Shown here: positions 1 to 6,221 of the stretch, one piece after another
Layout: each line of letters begins with the position of its first letter
Position numbering within the stretch: the stretch's first letter is position 1
NCBI GenBank assembly: GCA_947631365.1
Contig: CANRLB010000025.1
Location: forward strand, 1 to 13,579
Source: an uncultured Bacilli bacterium
GTDB lineage: Bacteria; Bacillota_I; Bacilli_A; RF39; UBA660
Direction of reading: 5' to 3'
Length of the DNA stretch: 13,579 nucleotides
Program-made: the position numbers and the translations under genes
The notes under the pieces: model-generated
The model's database searches: none
Told to the model about the DNA's origin: nothing
What the model saw: the letters and a program-made list of their open reading frames with translations, nothing else

Positions 1-932
1 AGCTTTATGAAGATAGTAATGAGATAAAAATTACTGATTTAATTAAAAATGATAAAATTACTGACTATAATAAAAAAATTGAAGATTTATTATTTTTAAA
101 ATATCCAAAATTTATTGTTAAAGGTTTATTAGATGAAAATGTTAGTAAATCATATATATTAAGAGATAATGAGATGGTTATTTATTTTAATAACTATAAT
201 ATTGTTCCAAAAATTAATGAAGTTTTATATTTAAAAGTTAATTATAATGAAATAAAAGATTATTTAAATTTTACTTTTCTTTTAGATCAAAATTATGAAA
301 ATGAAACCGGGTATAATTATACTAATGCTAAAAAAAGTATCGCCTTTACATTTGATGATAGTCCCAATGTTAATAAAACAAATAAAATTGTTAGTTATTT
401 AAACGATAATTTATCTCATGCTACTTTTTTTATGTTAGGTAATAAAATGAAATATCATAAAGATTTAGTTTTGTCAGTATTAAATAATGGTAATGAAATA
501 GGTAGCCATACTTATAGTCACCAAAATATGAGTAAAATGAATAATGAAGAAGTTATAAATGATTTTAACTTAATGAATGATTTATATAAGAGTATAACAG
601 GAGATAATTTAAAATATATGCGTCCACCATATGGTGTTATTAAAAATGAACAAAAAAAATTAATTGATGCCACATTTATTCTATGGAGTCTAGATACTAA
701 TGATTGGCGATATCGTAATAGTAATTATATTGTAAATTATGTTTTAAATAATGTAGAAGATGGAGATATTATTTTGTTCCATGATTCTTATGATGAAACA
801 GTAAAAGCTATCGAAGAATTATTGCCAATTCTTTATAGTAAAGGTTATCAAGTTATGAGTGTTTCTGAGTTGTTTAGTTTAAAAGGAATTAACTTAGAAA
901 ATAAACAAAGTTATCGAAGCGCTAAAGGATAG
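1..932 (+). CDS. Polysaccharide (peptidoglycan) deacetylase, NodB domain, 5' end missing
   Basis: The reading frame is open from the window edge (first full codon at base 3), so the true start lies upstream; 309 residues are visible. The last ~200 residues are a NodB/carbohydrate esterase 4 domain. Motif 1 is TFDDSPN (348-368), with the metal-binding Asp pair but Ser where the family usually has Gly. Motif 2 is HTYSH (507-521), motif 3 RPPYG (621-635), motif 4 LWSLDTNDW (681-707), motif 5 the His in ILFHDS (780-782). All metal and catalytic positions are present, so it should be active. The ~95 residues before it (for example EMVIYFNNYNIVP) resemble the DUF3298/RsiV-like region that precedes NodB in PdaC-type enzymes. 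By family it removes N-acetyl groups from cell-wall sugars outside the membrane; the exact substrate is not determinable. The end overlaps the convergent downstream gene by 11 bp. Family confidence is high, substrate confidence low. Confidence 0.9.
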   Translation, partial: LYEDSNEIKITDLIKNDKITDYNKKIEDLLFLKYPKFIVKGLLDENVSKSYILRDNEMVIYFNNYNIVPKINEVLYLKVNYNEIKDYLNFTFLLDQNYENETGYNYTNAKKSIAFTFDDSPNVNKTNKIVSYLNDNLSHATFFMLGNKMKYHKDLVLSVLNNGNEIGSHTYSHQNMSKMNNEEVINDFNLMNDLYKSITGDNLKYMRPPYGVIKNEQKKLIDATFILWSLDTNDWRYRNSNYIVNYVLNNVEDGDIILFHDSYDETVKAIEELLPILYSKGYQVMSVSELFSLKGINLENKQSYRSAKG

Positions 933-1302
933 CTAAGTCGATATTTCCACCCCGATCATCTATTTCCGCATATATAGCTAAGGCTCCACCAACTAAGAAG
1001 ACAAGAGTTGTAATAAGTCTTTCCATTGCAACTCTTTTTTTATCGGAATTTTGACTATTTCTTAAATAATTAATATCCTCAAGGGAATCGATAACAAAAT
1101 AAAGATAAATTAAAAAAGCAACAATTAAAAGAATTAAAGTTAAATTTTTACTAATATTCTGATAATTTTTATTTTTATAAAGGAGGTATTTTCTTTGAAA
1201 ATAATCAGCAATTAGAGAAAAAATGACAATAAAAAAATAGATAAACCAAATAAAATCGTTAATATCTAATTTTTTTAATTCTCTAACAACATTATTATTC
1301 AT
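922..1302 (-). CDS. Hypothetical small membrane protein, three predicted TM segments
   Basis: I do not recognise this 126-residue protein. It has three hydrophobic stretches at about residues 17-35, 54-72 and 93-114, separated by Lys/Arg/Asn-rich loops, which suggests an integral membrane protein. The first 15 residues are polar. No catalytic motif is visible. It lies 33 bp downstream of another small membrane-protein gene on the same strand, so the two probably form a pair. No Shine-Dalgarno sequence precedes the ATG: the upstream 33 bp are almost pure A/T but contain a TATAAT about 8 bases before the start. Codon composition and hydrophobic pattern support a real gene, but function is unknown. 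Its 3' end overlaps the convergent deacetylase gene by 11 bp. Confidence 0.6.
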   Translation of the reverse strand: MNNNVVRELKKLDINDFIWFIYFFIVIFSLIADYFQRKYLLYKNKNYQNISKNLTLILLIVAFLIYLYFVIDSLEDINYLRNSQNSDKKRVAMERLITTLVFLVGGALAIYAEIDDRGGNIDLAIL

Positions 1303-1335
1303 ATTAAATAATATTATAAAAAAATTTCAATTATT

Positions 1336-1620
1336 TCATTTTTGCTTAATTAAAAAATTGTTTAATTTATCAATTCTTACTTTAAAACTGCCAATAATAA
1401 AGACAATTGAAGCAATAATTAGGGATATACCACTAAAAACATCCCAAATAGATGTTTTAATAATTATTAAAAGAATACCAAATGCTAAAGCCATAATACC
1501 AATTATAAAAACCCGATCAAGTCTTGTTTTAATCATTTTTCCATAATCAGTTTTATAAAAATCTTCTTTAAGCTGTTTCTTTTCTTCTTTTTTAAGATAA
1601 TAATATTTTAGCTTATACAT
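1336..1620 (-). CDS. Hypothetical small membrane protein, two predicted TM segments
   Basis: This 94-residue protein is not recognised. It has a strongly basic N-terminal ~36 residues (YYLKKEEKKQ, then KMIKTRLDR), two hydrophobic segments at about 37-54 and 59-80, and a short basic tail (KVRIDKLNNFLIKQK). By the positive-inside rule both ends would lie in the cytoplasm. The start is supported by a GGTGG ribosome binding site five bases upstream of the ATG. It is the only gene in the window with a clear TGA stop, which argues against TGA being read as Trp here. It is divergent from yceD across a 139-bp A/T-rich gap and is probably co-transcribed with the three-TM gene that follows it. Confidence 0.65.
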   Translation of the reverse strand: MYKLKYYYLKKEEKKQLKEDFYKTDYGKMIKTRLDRVFIIGIMALAFGILLIIIKTSIWDVFSGISLIIASIVFIIGSFKVRIDKLNNFLIKQK

Positions 1621-1715
1621 AATACCACCAAGAAAATTATAAATGATAATTTTAAAAAAGTAAAATTATTATTTATAAATATCATTGGAGATTTGAAAAA
1701 ACTTGAAAGATAATC

Positions 1716-1744
1716 TTTCTTTTTAATGAAAATTTAGTTATAAT
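1716..1744 (+). promoter_or_regulatory. Candidate promoter for yceD-rpmF
   Basis: A perfect TATAAT lies at 1739-1744. The hexamer 17 bp upstream is a poor -35 (TTTCTT, 1716-1721). Transcription would start near 1751, leaving a leader of only about 9 bases before the yceD ATG, with the GGTG ribosome binding site at its very 5' end. The good -10 is seen; the assignment is tentative. The rest of the 1621-1759 divergent gap is A/T-rich with no other clear signal. Confidence 0.35.
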
Positions 1745-1759
1745 TTAATTGGTGTTAAT

Positions 1760-2242
1760 ATGATAATTGATTTAAATGAATTAAATTATAAAAATGAAAT
1801 AAATATTAATTATGAAGTATTTAAGGATGATGATTTAGATAAAAGAATACTTGATTTAAAAAAAGCTAAAGTGTTAGGAAGAATTTTTAAAGATAGTACA
1901 GGAGATATTCATTTAGATTTAGTATTTGATGGGACTATGTTATTAGAAGACTCAATAACTTTAGAAGAAGTTCCTTATAATTTTAATATTAAAATTGAAG
2001 AAAATCTTCTATCTTTAGAAGAAAATTATAAGGATTGTTATGAAAATATTAAAAATATACTTGATTTAAAACAAGTTTTATGGCAAAATATTGTACTGGA
2101 GGTTCCCATTAGTTATACTATAAATGGTGATGCAAATTTAAAAGGTAATGGTTGGGAATTAAAAAATGATGATAATAAGACTTTGGATGACATAGATCCA
2201 AGGCTTAAAAAATTAGAAGATTTATTGAAAGGTGATGATTAG
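1760..2242 (+). CDS. yceD: YceD family (DUF177) protein upstream of L32
   Basis: A 160-residue acidic, soluble protein of the YceD/DUF177 family. It shows the family's conserved core around residues 102-117 (DLKQVLWQNIVLEVPI, matching the usual Asp-Leu...Ile-Leu...Leu-Pro pattern) and a C-terminal DPRLKKLEDLLKG segment also typical of Firmicutes members. In plants and bacteria the family has been linked to 23S rRNA accumulation; the biochemical role remains poorly defined. The gene sits two bases before rpmF, which is the standard arrangement across bacteria and strongly supports the call. The ATG has a GGTG ribosome binding site five bases upstream. No frameshift or missing segment is apparent, although the family's Cys position, present in many members, is not obvious here. 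Confidence 0.9.
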   Translation: MIIDLNELNYKNEININYEVFKDDDLDKRILDLKKAKVLGRIFKDSTGDIHLDLVFDGTMLLEDSITLEEVPYNFNIKIEENLLSLEENYKDCYENIKNILDLKQVLWQNIVLEVPISYTINGDANLKGNGWELKNDDNKTLDDIDPRLKKLEDLLKGDD

Positions 2243-2244
2243 TT

Positions 2245-2430
2245 ATGGCAGTTCCTTTTAGAAGAACAAGTAAAACAAAAAAAAGAATGAGAAGAACTCA
2301 TTTAAAAAAAGAAGTAGGAGCAGTTACTACTTGTCCGAAATGTGGAGAAGCATTAAGACCTCATAGAGCTTGTACTAAATGTGGTAACTACAAAGGTGAA
2401 AACGTTTTAGGAATTGAAGAAGAAAAATAG
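2245..2430 (+). CDS. rpmF: 50S ribosomal protein L32 (bL32)
   Basis: A 61-residue bL32 with the canonical start MAVPFRRTSKTKKRMRR and an intact zinc ribbon: CPKC at residues 30-33 and CTKC at 43-46. This is the C+ (zinc-binding) form, as opposed to Cys-less paralogues used under zinc limitation. It is a component of the large ribosomal subunit. It follows yceD by two bases; its ribosome binding site (GGTGATG) lies within the last codons of yceD, so translation of the pair is probably coupled. A rho-independent terminator follows 17 bases after the stop codon. Confidence 0.97.
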   Translation: MAVPFRRTSKTKKRMRRTHLKKEVGAVTTCPKCGEALRPHRACTKCGNYKGENVLGIEEEK

Positions 2431-2447
2431 TTTTATTCTTACAACAG

Positions 2448-2470
2448 AAGAGTAGTGATACTCTTTTTTT
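2448..2470 (+). terminator. Rho-independent terminator of yceD-rpmF
   Basis: A 7-bp perfect stem (AAGAGTA / TACTCTT) with a GTGA loop runs directly into a T tract. It ends the yceD-rpmF transcript and separates it from the surface-protein unit. Confidence 0.85.
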
Positions 2471-2483
2471 ATTGCTTCATTAA

Positions 2484-2512
2484 TTGACAAAGTATGACAA
2501 TTATTTTATTAT
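2484..2512 (+). promoter_or_regulatory. Sigma-A-type promoter of the surface-protein gene
   Basis: A consensus TTGACA (2484-2489), an exact 17-bp spacer and TATTAT (2507-2512) make this one of the best promoters in the window. Predicted transcription start is near 2519, giving a leader of about 36 bases to the ATG at 2555. The hexamer TGACAA is repeated at exactly 10 bp (2485-2490 and 2495-2500), across and just downstream of the -35 box; this could be chance or a binding site. Confidence 0.75.
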
Positions 2513-2541
2513 TATTTTGATACTAGGATGCTGGTATCAAG

Positions 2542-2546
2542 AAGGG
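2542..2546 (+). promoter_or_regulatory. Ribosome binding site fixing the start at 2555
   Basis: AAGGG lies eight bases before the ATG at 2555. The in-frame ATG at 2528 has no properly spaced site and would be only about 9 bases from the predicted transcript start, so 2555 is preferred. Confidence 0.65.
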
Positions 2547-2554
2547 TTAAGTTT

Positions 2555-4384
2555 ATGAAAAGATGTTTGGTAAGGGTAATTGTACCCGTTTTATTAATTG
2601 TGGAATTAAGTTCCATAATTTTGATGTTGTTATCATACAACAATAAAGATAAATTAGATATAAATAAAATAAGTTTAAATGATAAAATTGAAAAATTTGC
2701 TATATATAAAGAATTAACACAAGGTGGTAATGATTGGGTTGTAACAAGCGATACTAGTTTTCCCAATAAAGGTTATATATTAAATAATACTAAAACAGAA
2801 TGTCATAGTTATAATGGAGAAATAATAACTAACGCCTTAACTCAAAATGACGATATGAGTATAACTATAAGTAGTAATAAAGCAATATATTGCGAGGCAT
2901 ACTTTGATAAAGATGATGAAAAACCCGTAGTAAGTAAATTTGAAATAATAGGAAAAGACTCCCAAAATCAAGAATTAAGAAATGGTTATACCTATCAATA
3001 TGGAATAAAATATGAAATAGGATGGGAAGCAAACGATGTTAAAGAATATTGTGTAAGTAGTAGTAAAATAGAATGTAATGGTATATGGACTAAAACAAAT
3101 AGTTTAACAGATATAACAACGGAAATAATAAATTTACCAGATGGTGAAGGATTAAAAACAATGTATTTGTTTATCAAAGATAGAGCAAATAACATATCTG
3201 AAACTACTTATCTTTCAACTAAAGAAATAGTTGTAGATAGAACAGCTCCAACAGTGAAGTTACTTGCATTAACGGGAACGAGTATATCTTGGTTTCTTCC
3301 GTATGAGGGTTACACCCATACAATACATGTTAATTATAAAATAACTTGGGATAATGAAGATGTAGTAAATATGTGTGTAAATAATGAAGAGGTATGTGAT
3401 AATTATATAAAAATAAATGGGTCTAAAGAAAAAAGTGGAAGTTTAGACATCCAATCAGGGGATGGAGAAAAAATAGTTTATGCTTATTTAAAAGATAACG
3501 CTAATAATATATCAAAAGCTAAAACAAGTACAATAATTTTAGATACAGTGGGTCCAAGTGTAAATGTAACAGAAAAAAATAAAACAGAAAGTAGTATAAC
3601 AATAAACATAGAAGCAACTGATAAAAATCAAATTGATAGTAGATATTGCCAAAATCCCCTAACTAATGAATGGATAACTGCAGATTCAAAAACAGGGGAT
3701 TGTACGATTGAGGGATTAGAAGGTGATACAAAATATACAATAATAACTCGAACGTATGATAAATCTGGCTATGTAACTGTAGAAAATGCTCCAGAAATAA
3801 AGACAGATCTAGCCTATATTTGCCAAGATGGAGTAAGAGTATATGATGCGGAGAAGGGATCATCATCTGGTGGATATATATGTACTGTTAATGCAAATGA
3901 TAAAAATTGGAAATCAACATCGACATATTGGACTTGTAGTAACGATAATGAACAATATGAATCACAATCTTCAGCGCTATCAGCATGTACTAATGAAGAA
4001 AAAGGCACTTGCACCTCCAAAACTATAGTTGATTGTCCAAGTGGTTATGTCCAGTCTGGGAATGTATGTCATAGGAGTGGTGAGTGTACCCAGATAACTA
4101 GTAACCGGTGGAAGTGCTCCTTACTACCTGATTACTTTACGAGTTCTAGCGAATGTACACGTTCTTGTGGCGAGGAATATCATCCTATGTCAAAGAAGAC
4201 TTATGTTTGTGATATTAAAGATTTTTCTGGTAGTGAAGATGAGTGTGATAAAAATTGTTTCATAGAATCAATTGGTGAAGTAAACAGCGTTGAAAAGGTA
4301 GTTTATTATTGTGATAATGGTTGGAATGAGTATTCAGGATCTGGTTCATCATTGGTTTGCTACAAAGCCGCGATTAGAGGTTAA
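2555..4384 (+). CDS. Membrane-anchored surface protein with Ig-like repeats and a Cys-rich C-terminus
   Basis: A 609-residue protein of unknown function. Residues ~6-27 are a hydrophobic signal anchor or signal peptide with no clear cleavage site, so most of the protein should be extracellular. Residues ~50-120 form a small module with two Cys ending in YCEAYFDKDD. Two tandem bacterial Ig-like domains follow (~122-230 and ~231-332), each with a Tyr-x-Ile-x-Trp core, two Cys, KDxANNIS and a closing D...P.V. A fibronectin-III-like domain spans ~333-416. Residues ~420-609 carry 16 Cys (first at 423, last at 602), an even number that suggests disulfides; there is no LPxTG sorting signal. The gene has its own promoter and terminator between rpmF and mraZ. 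It uses ATA for nearly all Ile in its first half, unlike its neighbours, which hints at a different origin or expression class. Adhesion or envelope interaction is a guess from architecture only. Confidence 0.8.
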   Translation: MKRCLVRVIVPVLLIVELSSIILMLLSYNNKDKLDINKISLNDKIEKFAIYKELTQGGNDWVVTSDTSFPNKGYILNNTKTECHSYNGEIITNALTQNDDMSITISSNKAIYCEAYFDKDDEKPVVSKFEIIGKDSQNQELRNGYTYQYGIKYEIGWEANDVKEYCVSSSKIECNGIWTKTNSLTDITTEIINLPDGEGLKTMYLFIKDRANNISETTYLSTKEIVVDRTAPTVKLLALTGTSISWFLPYEGYTHTIHVNYKITWDNEDVVNMCVNNEEVCDNYIKINGSKEKSGSLDIQSGDGEKIVYAYLKDNANNISKAKTSTIILDTVGPSVNVTEKNKTESSITINIEATDKNQIDSRYCQNPLTNEWITADSKTGDCTIEGLEGDTKYTIITRTYDKSGYVTVENAPEIKTDLAYICQDGVRVYDAEKGSSSGGYICTVNANDKNWKSTSTYWTCSNDNEQYESQSSALSACTNEEKGTCTSKTIVDCPSGYVQSGNVCHRSGECTQITSNRWKCSLLPDYFTSSSECTRSCGEEYHPMSKKTYVCDIKDFSGSEDECDKNCFIESIGEVNSVEKVVYYCDNGWNEYSGSGSSLVCYKAAIRG

Positions 4385-4391
4385 GATATTT

Positions 4392-4424
4392 AACGTTAAA
4401 GATTAAATTCTTTAGCGTTTTTTT
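4392..4424 (+). terminator. Rho-independent terminator of the surface-protein gene
   Basis: An 11-bp stem (AACGTTAAAGA / TCTTTAGCGTT, one G-T pair), a 6-base loop and a run of seven T. It begins seven bases after the stop codon and insulates the following mraZ promoter. Confidence 0.9.
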
Positions 4425-4425
4425 A

Positions 4426-4443
4426 TTGACAAAAAAATGTCAA
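4426..4443. repeat. Inverted repeat TTGACA-A6-TGTCAA
   Basis: A perfect 6-bp inverted repeat around six A residues, directly after the terminator T tract. TTGACA looks like a -35 box but no acceptable -10 lies 16-18 bp downstream. It may be a regulator site upstream of the mraZ promoter or chance in A/T-rich DNA. Confidence 0.4.
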
Positions 4444-4478
4444 CAAAAAAAATTAATAAAAATATTTGGCAATATTTA

Positions 4479-4507
4479 TTTACTTTTAAAAAGAAATAAA
4501 TTATAAT
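4479..4507 (+). promoter_or_regulatory. Promoter of the mraZ operon (Pmra)
   Basis: TTTACT (4479-4484), a 17-bp spacer and a perfect TATAAT (4502-4507). Predicted transcription start is near 4514, inside the array of GTGG boxes, so MraZ bound there would block initiation. Leader length would be about 38 bases. Confidence 0.75.
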
Positions 4508-4508
4508 T

Positions 4509-4542
4509 GTGGTAGACAGTGGATATCTGTGGCAGAAAGTGG
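4509..4542 (+). promoter_or_regulatory. MraZ operator: four GTGG boxes at 10-bp spacing
   Basis: GTGG occurs at 4509-4512, 4519-4522, 4529-4532 and 4539-4542, an exact 10-bp period that puts all boxes on one face of the helix. Direct repeats of this type upstream of mraZ are the known binding sites of MraZ in several bacteria. The array starts two bases after the -10 box, spans the predicted start site, and its last box merges with the mraZ ribosome binding site (GGGTGAT). Autorepression of the operon is inferred. Confidence 0.9.
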
Positions 4543-4551
4543 GTGATATAA

Positions 4552-4992
4552 ATGTTTATGGGCGAATATCATCACAACATCGATGAAAAAGGTAGAATTG
4601 TTTTACCAGGTAAATTTAGAAGTGAAGATATGACAAAAATAGTCGTCACTCGGGGAATAGAAAAGTGCCTTTATCTATATACCATTGAGGATTGGGAAAG
4701 ACTAGTTGCTAAGTTGAATACACTTCCATTTACGAAAAAAGATGCCCGTACATTTATGAGATCTTTCTTTGCAGGTGCCTCTGTATGCGAATTCGACAAA
4801 ATGGGTCGAATCAATATTACCTCCCCGCTGGTTAGCTACGCCAATCTAACTAAAGAATGTGTTGTGATTGGCGTAAATGACCGCATTGAGATATGGAATT
4901 TAGAAGATTACAATAAATATATGAATGAAAATTCTTCTAAGTTAGAAGAAATTGCGGAAAATTTATTTGAGGTATCTAATGAAACATTATAG
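4552..4992 (+). CDS. mraZ: Transcriptional regulator MraZ
   Basis: A 146-residue MraZ, an AbrB-like double-SpoVT fold protein that binds repeats in its own promoter and controls the division/cell-wall operon. Both half-domain signatures are present: MFMGEYHHNIDEKGR at the N-terminus (DEKGR at 11-15) and FFAGASVCEFDKMGR in the middle (DKMGR at 82-86), followed by the usual VVIGVNDRIEIW. Length is near the family norm of about 143. The ATG at 4552 is preferred to the one at 4558 because MFMGEY is the family's usual N-terminus and GGGTGAT lies at correct spacing. Its stop overlaps rsmH by 14 bp. Codons here are visibly richer in G/C (gcc, ctg, cgg, tcc, ccg) than in flanking genes. Confidence 0.97.
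   Translation: MFMGEYHHNIDEKGRIVLPGKFRSEDMTKIVVTRGIEKCLYLYTIEDWERLVAKLNTLPFTKKDARTFMRSFFAGASVCEFDKMGRINITSPLVSYANLTKECVVIGVNDRIEIWNLEDYNKYMNENSSKLEEIAENLFEVSNETL
4969..4973 (+). promoter_or_regulatory. Ribosome binding site of rsmH inside mraZ
   Basis: GAGGT lies five bases before the ATG at 4979, within the last mraZ codons. The in-frame ATG at 4952 has no such site and would add nine residues not found in the family. Confidence 0.75.
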
Positions 4993-5905
4993 TGTAATGT
5001 TAAAAGAAGTTATTGATAACTTAAATATAAAATCAGATGGTATTTATGTTGATGCTACTCTTGGATATGCTGGAATGAGTAAAGAAATTTTAAAAAGATT
5101 AAATAAAAATGGTTTACTTATTGGTATTGATCAAGATGAAGAAGCTAGGAATTATTCAAAAGAAGTATTAGATAAAGTGGGAAGTAATTATCAAATATTA
5201 CCAATTAATTTTAAAGACATGAAAGAAAAAATAAATGAGTTAGGCATAGAAAAAGTTGATGGTATAATATTTGATTTAGGTTTTTCATCACCTCAAATAG
5301 ATGATGTAAAAAGAGGATTTTCTTTTATGAGTGATGCTCCTTTAGATATGCGAATGAATTTAAATAATAATTTGACTGCTAAAGAAATAGTTAATAACTA
5401 TCGAGAAGAAGATTTGAGTAAATATTTCTTCATGTATGGAGAAGAAAAATTAGCTAAAATTATTAGTAAAGGTATTGTATCTAAAAGAAAAGAAAAGAGG
5501 ATTGAAACGACATTAGAATTAGTAGAAATTATTAAATCCTCAGTTGGAGCAAATTATTTTTATAAAAATCATCCTGAAAGAAAAATATTTCAAGCATTAA
5601 GAATACTTGTGAATGATGAACTTAATATTTTAGAAACAACTTTGCCCTTGGCAATTGATTTATTAAATGAAAAAGGAAGAATGTGTGTAATAACTTTTCA
5701 TTCCTTAGAAGACAGGATAGTTAAAAATGTTTTTAAAAAATATAGTGAAGTTGATGATTTAATTAAAGGGCTTCCTAATATACCTAATGAATATAAACCA
5801 AAAATTAAAATAATAAATAAAAAGCCCATTGTGGCTAGTGAAAAAGAATTAGCAGAAAATAGTCGAAGTCATAGTGCAAAACTTCGGGTAATAGAAAGGA
5901 TATAA
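4979..5905 (+). CDS. rsmH: 16S rRNA (cytosine(1402)-N(4))-methyltransferase RsmH
   Basis: A 308-residue RsmH (MraW), which N4-methylates C1402 in the ribosomal P site using SAM. Family motifs: MKHYSVMLKEVIDNLNIK at the N-terminus, DATLGYAGMS at ~25-34, LIGIDQDEEA, IIFDLGFSSPQID at ~97-108, RGFSF..DAPLDMRM, HPERKIFQALRILVNDEL, ITFHSLEDRIVK and the C-terminal SRSHSAKLRVIER. One key position is unusual: the SAM-binding GGH/AGH triplet reads AGM, with Met at about residue 33 where His is nearly universal. All other motifs are intact and the reading frame is clean, so it is likely functional. The gene overlaps mraZ by 14 bp and is followed one base later by ftsL, giving a tightly coupled operon. 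Confidence 0.96.
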   Translation: MKHYSVMLKEVIDNLNIKSDGIYVDATLGYAGMSKEILKRLNKNGLLIGIDQDEEARNYSKEVLDKVGSNYQILPINFKDMKEKINELGIEKVDGIIFDLGFSSPQIDDVKRGFSFMSDAPLDMRMNLNNNLTAKEIVNNYREEDLSKYFFMYGEEKLAKIISKGIVSKRKEKRIETTLELVEIIKSSVGANYFYKNHPERKIFQALRILVNDELNILETTLPLAIDLLNEKGRMCVITFHSLEDRIVKNVFKKYSEVDDLIKGLPNIPNEYKPKIKIINKKPIVASEKELAENSRSHSAKLRVIERI

Positions 5906-5906
5906 A

Positions 5907-6212
5907 ATGAATAGAAAAAAAACTAAATTAAAATTTTTAAAAGGGGAAAAATTTATGTATGTTATTACTCTTTTGTTACTTCTTGCTATACCTGTTAGTA
6001 ATATTTTTACAAAAGCATTATTGTCAAAGACTAATGTGGAAACAGAAAAATTAGAAGAAAAAATTGCGAAACAAGAAGATGTTAATGAGGGATTAGAAAT
6101 GCAAAAAGATGAACTTGTTAGCATGGAAAATATTCAAAAGATTGCAGAAGAATATGGACTTTCTTATCGTAGTGATAATATTGTGAAAGTTACATATAGT
6201 GAAGAAAACTAG
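5907..6212 (+). CDS. ftsL: Cell division protein FtsL
   Basis: A 101-residue bitopic protein: a basic cytoplasmic N-terminus (KKTKLKFLKGEK), one TM helix at about 16-36, then an extracellular coiled coil at ~37-75 (ETEKLEEKIAKQED...) and a terminal segment MENIQKIAEEYGLSY that matches the end of the FtsL/DivIC fold. Primary sequence of FtsL is poorly conserved, so the call rests on topology, size and its fixed place between rsmH and the class B PBP gene. In the divisome FtsL pairs with DivIC/FtsB and DivIB/FtsQ to activate FtsW and its PBP partner. It starts one base after the rsmH stop, with AAAGGA six bases upstream. Confidence 0.9.
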   Translation: MNRKKTKLKFLKGEKFMYVITLLLLLAIPVSNIFTKALLSKTNVETEKLEEKIAKQEDVNEGLEMQKDELVSMENIQKIAEEYGLSYRSDNIVKVTYSEEN

Positions 6213-6221
6213 GAGGATTAA

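Noticed and set aside
2528..2554. Earlier ATG start for the surface-protein gene
   Set aside because: It would begin only about 9 bases into the predicted transcript and has no spaced ribosome binding site; AAGGG serves the ATG at 2555.
3663..4028. Open frames on both strands inside the surface-protein gene
   Set aside because: They lie wholly within a well-supported gene, have no ribosome binding site and give low-complexity His/Leu/Ser-rich translations.
4952..4978. Earlier ATG start for rsmH inside mraZ
   Set aside because: It lacks a ribosome binding site and adds nine residues before the family's normal N-terminus; GAGGT is well placed for 4979.
5849..6124. Antisense 91-codon frame across the rsmH/ftsL junction
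   Set aside because: It mirrors the coding bias of ftsL, has no start signal and no recognisable protein features.
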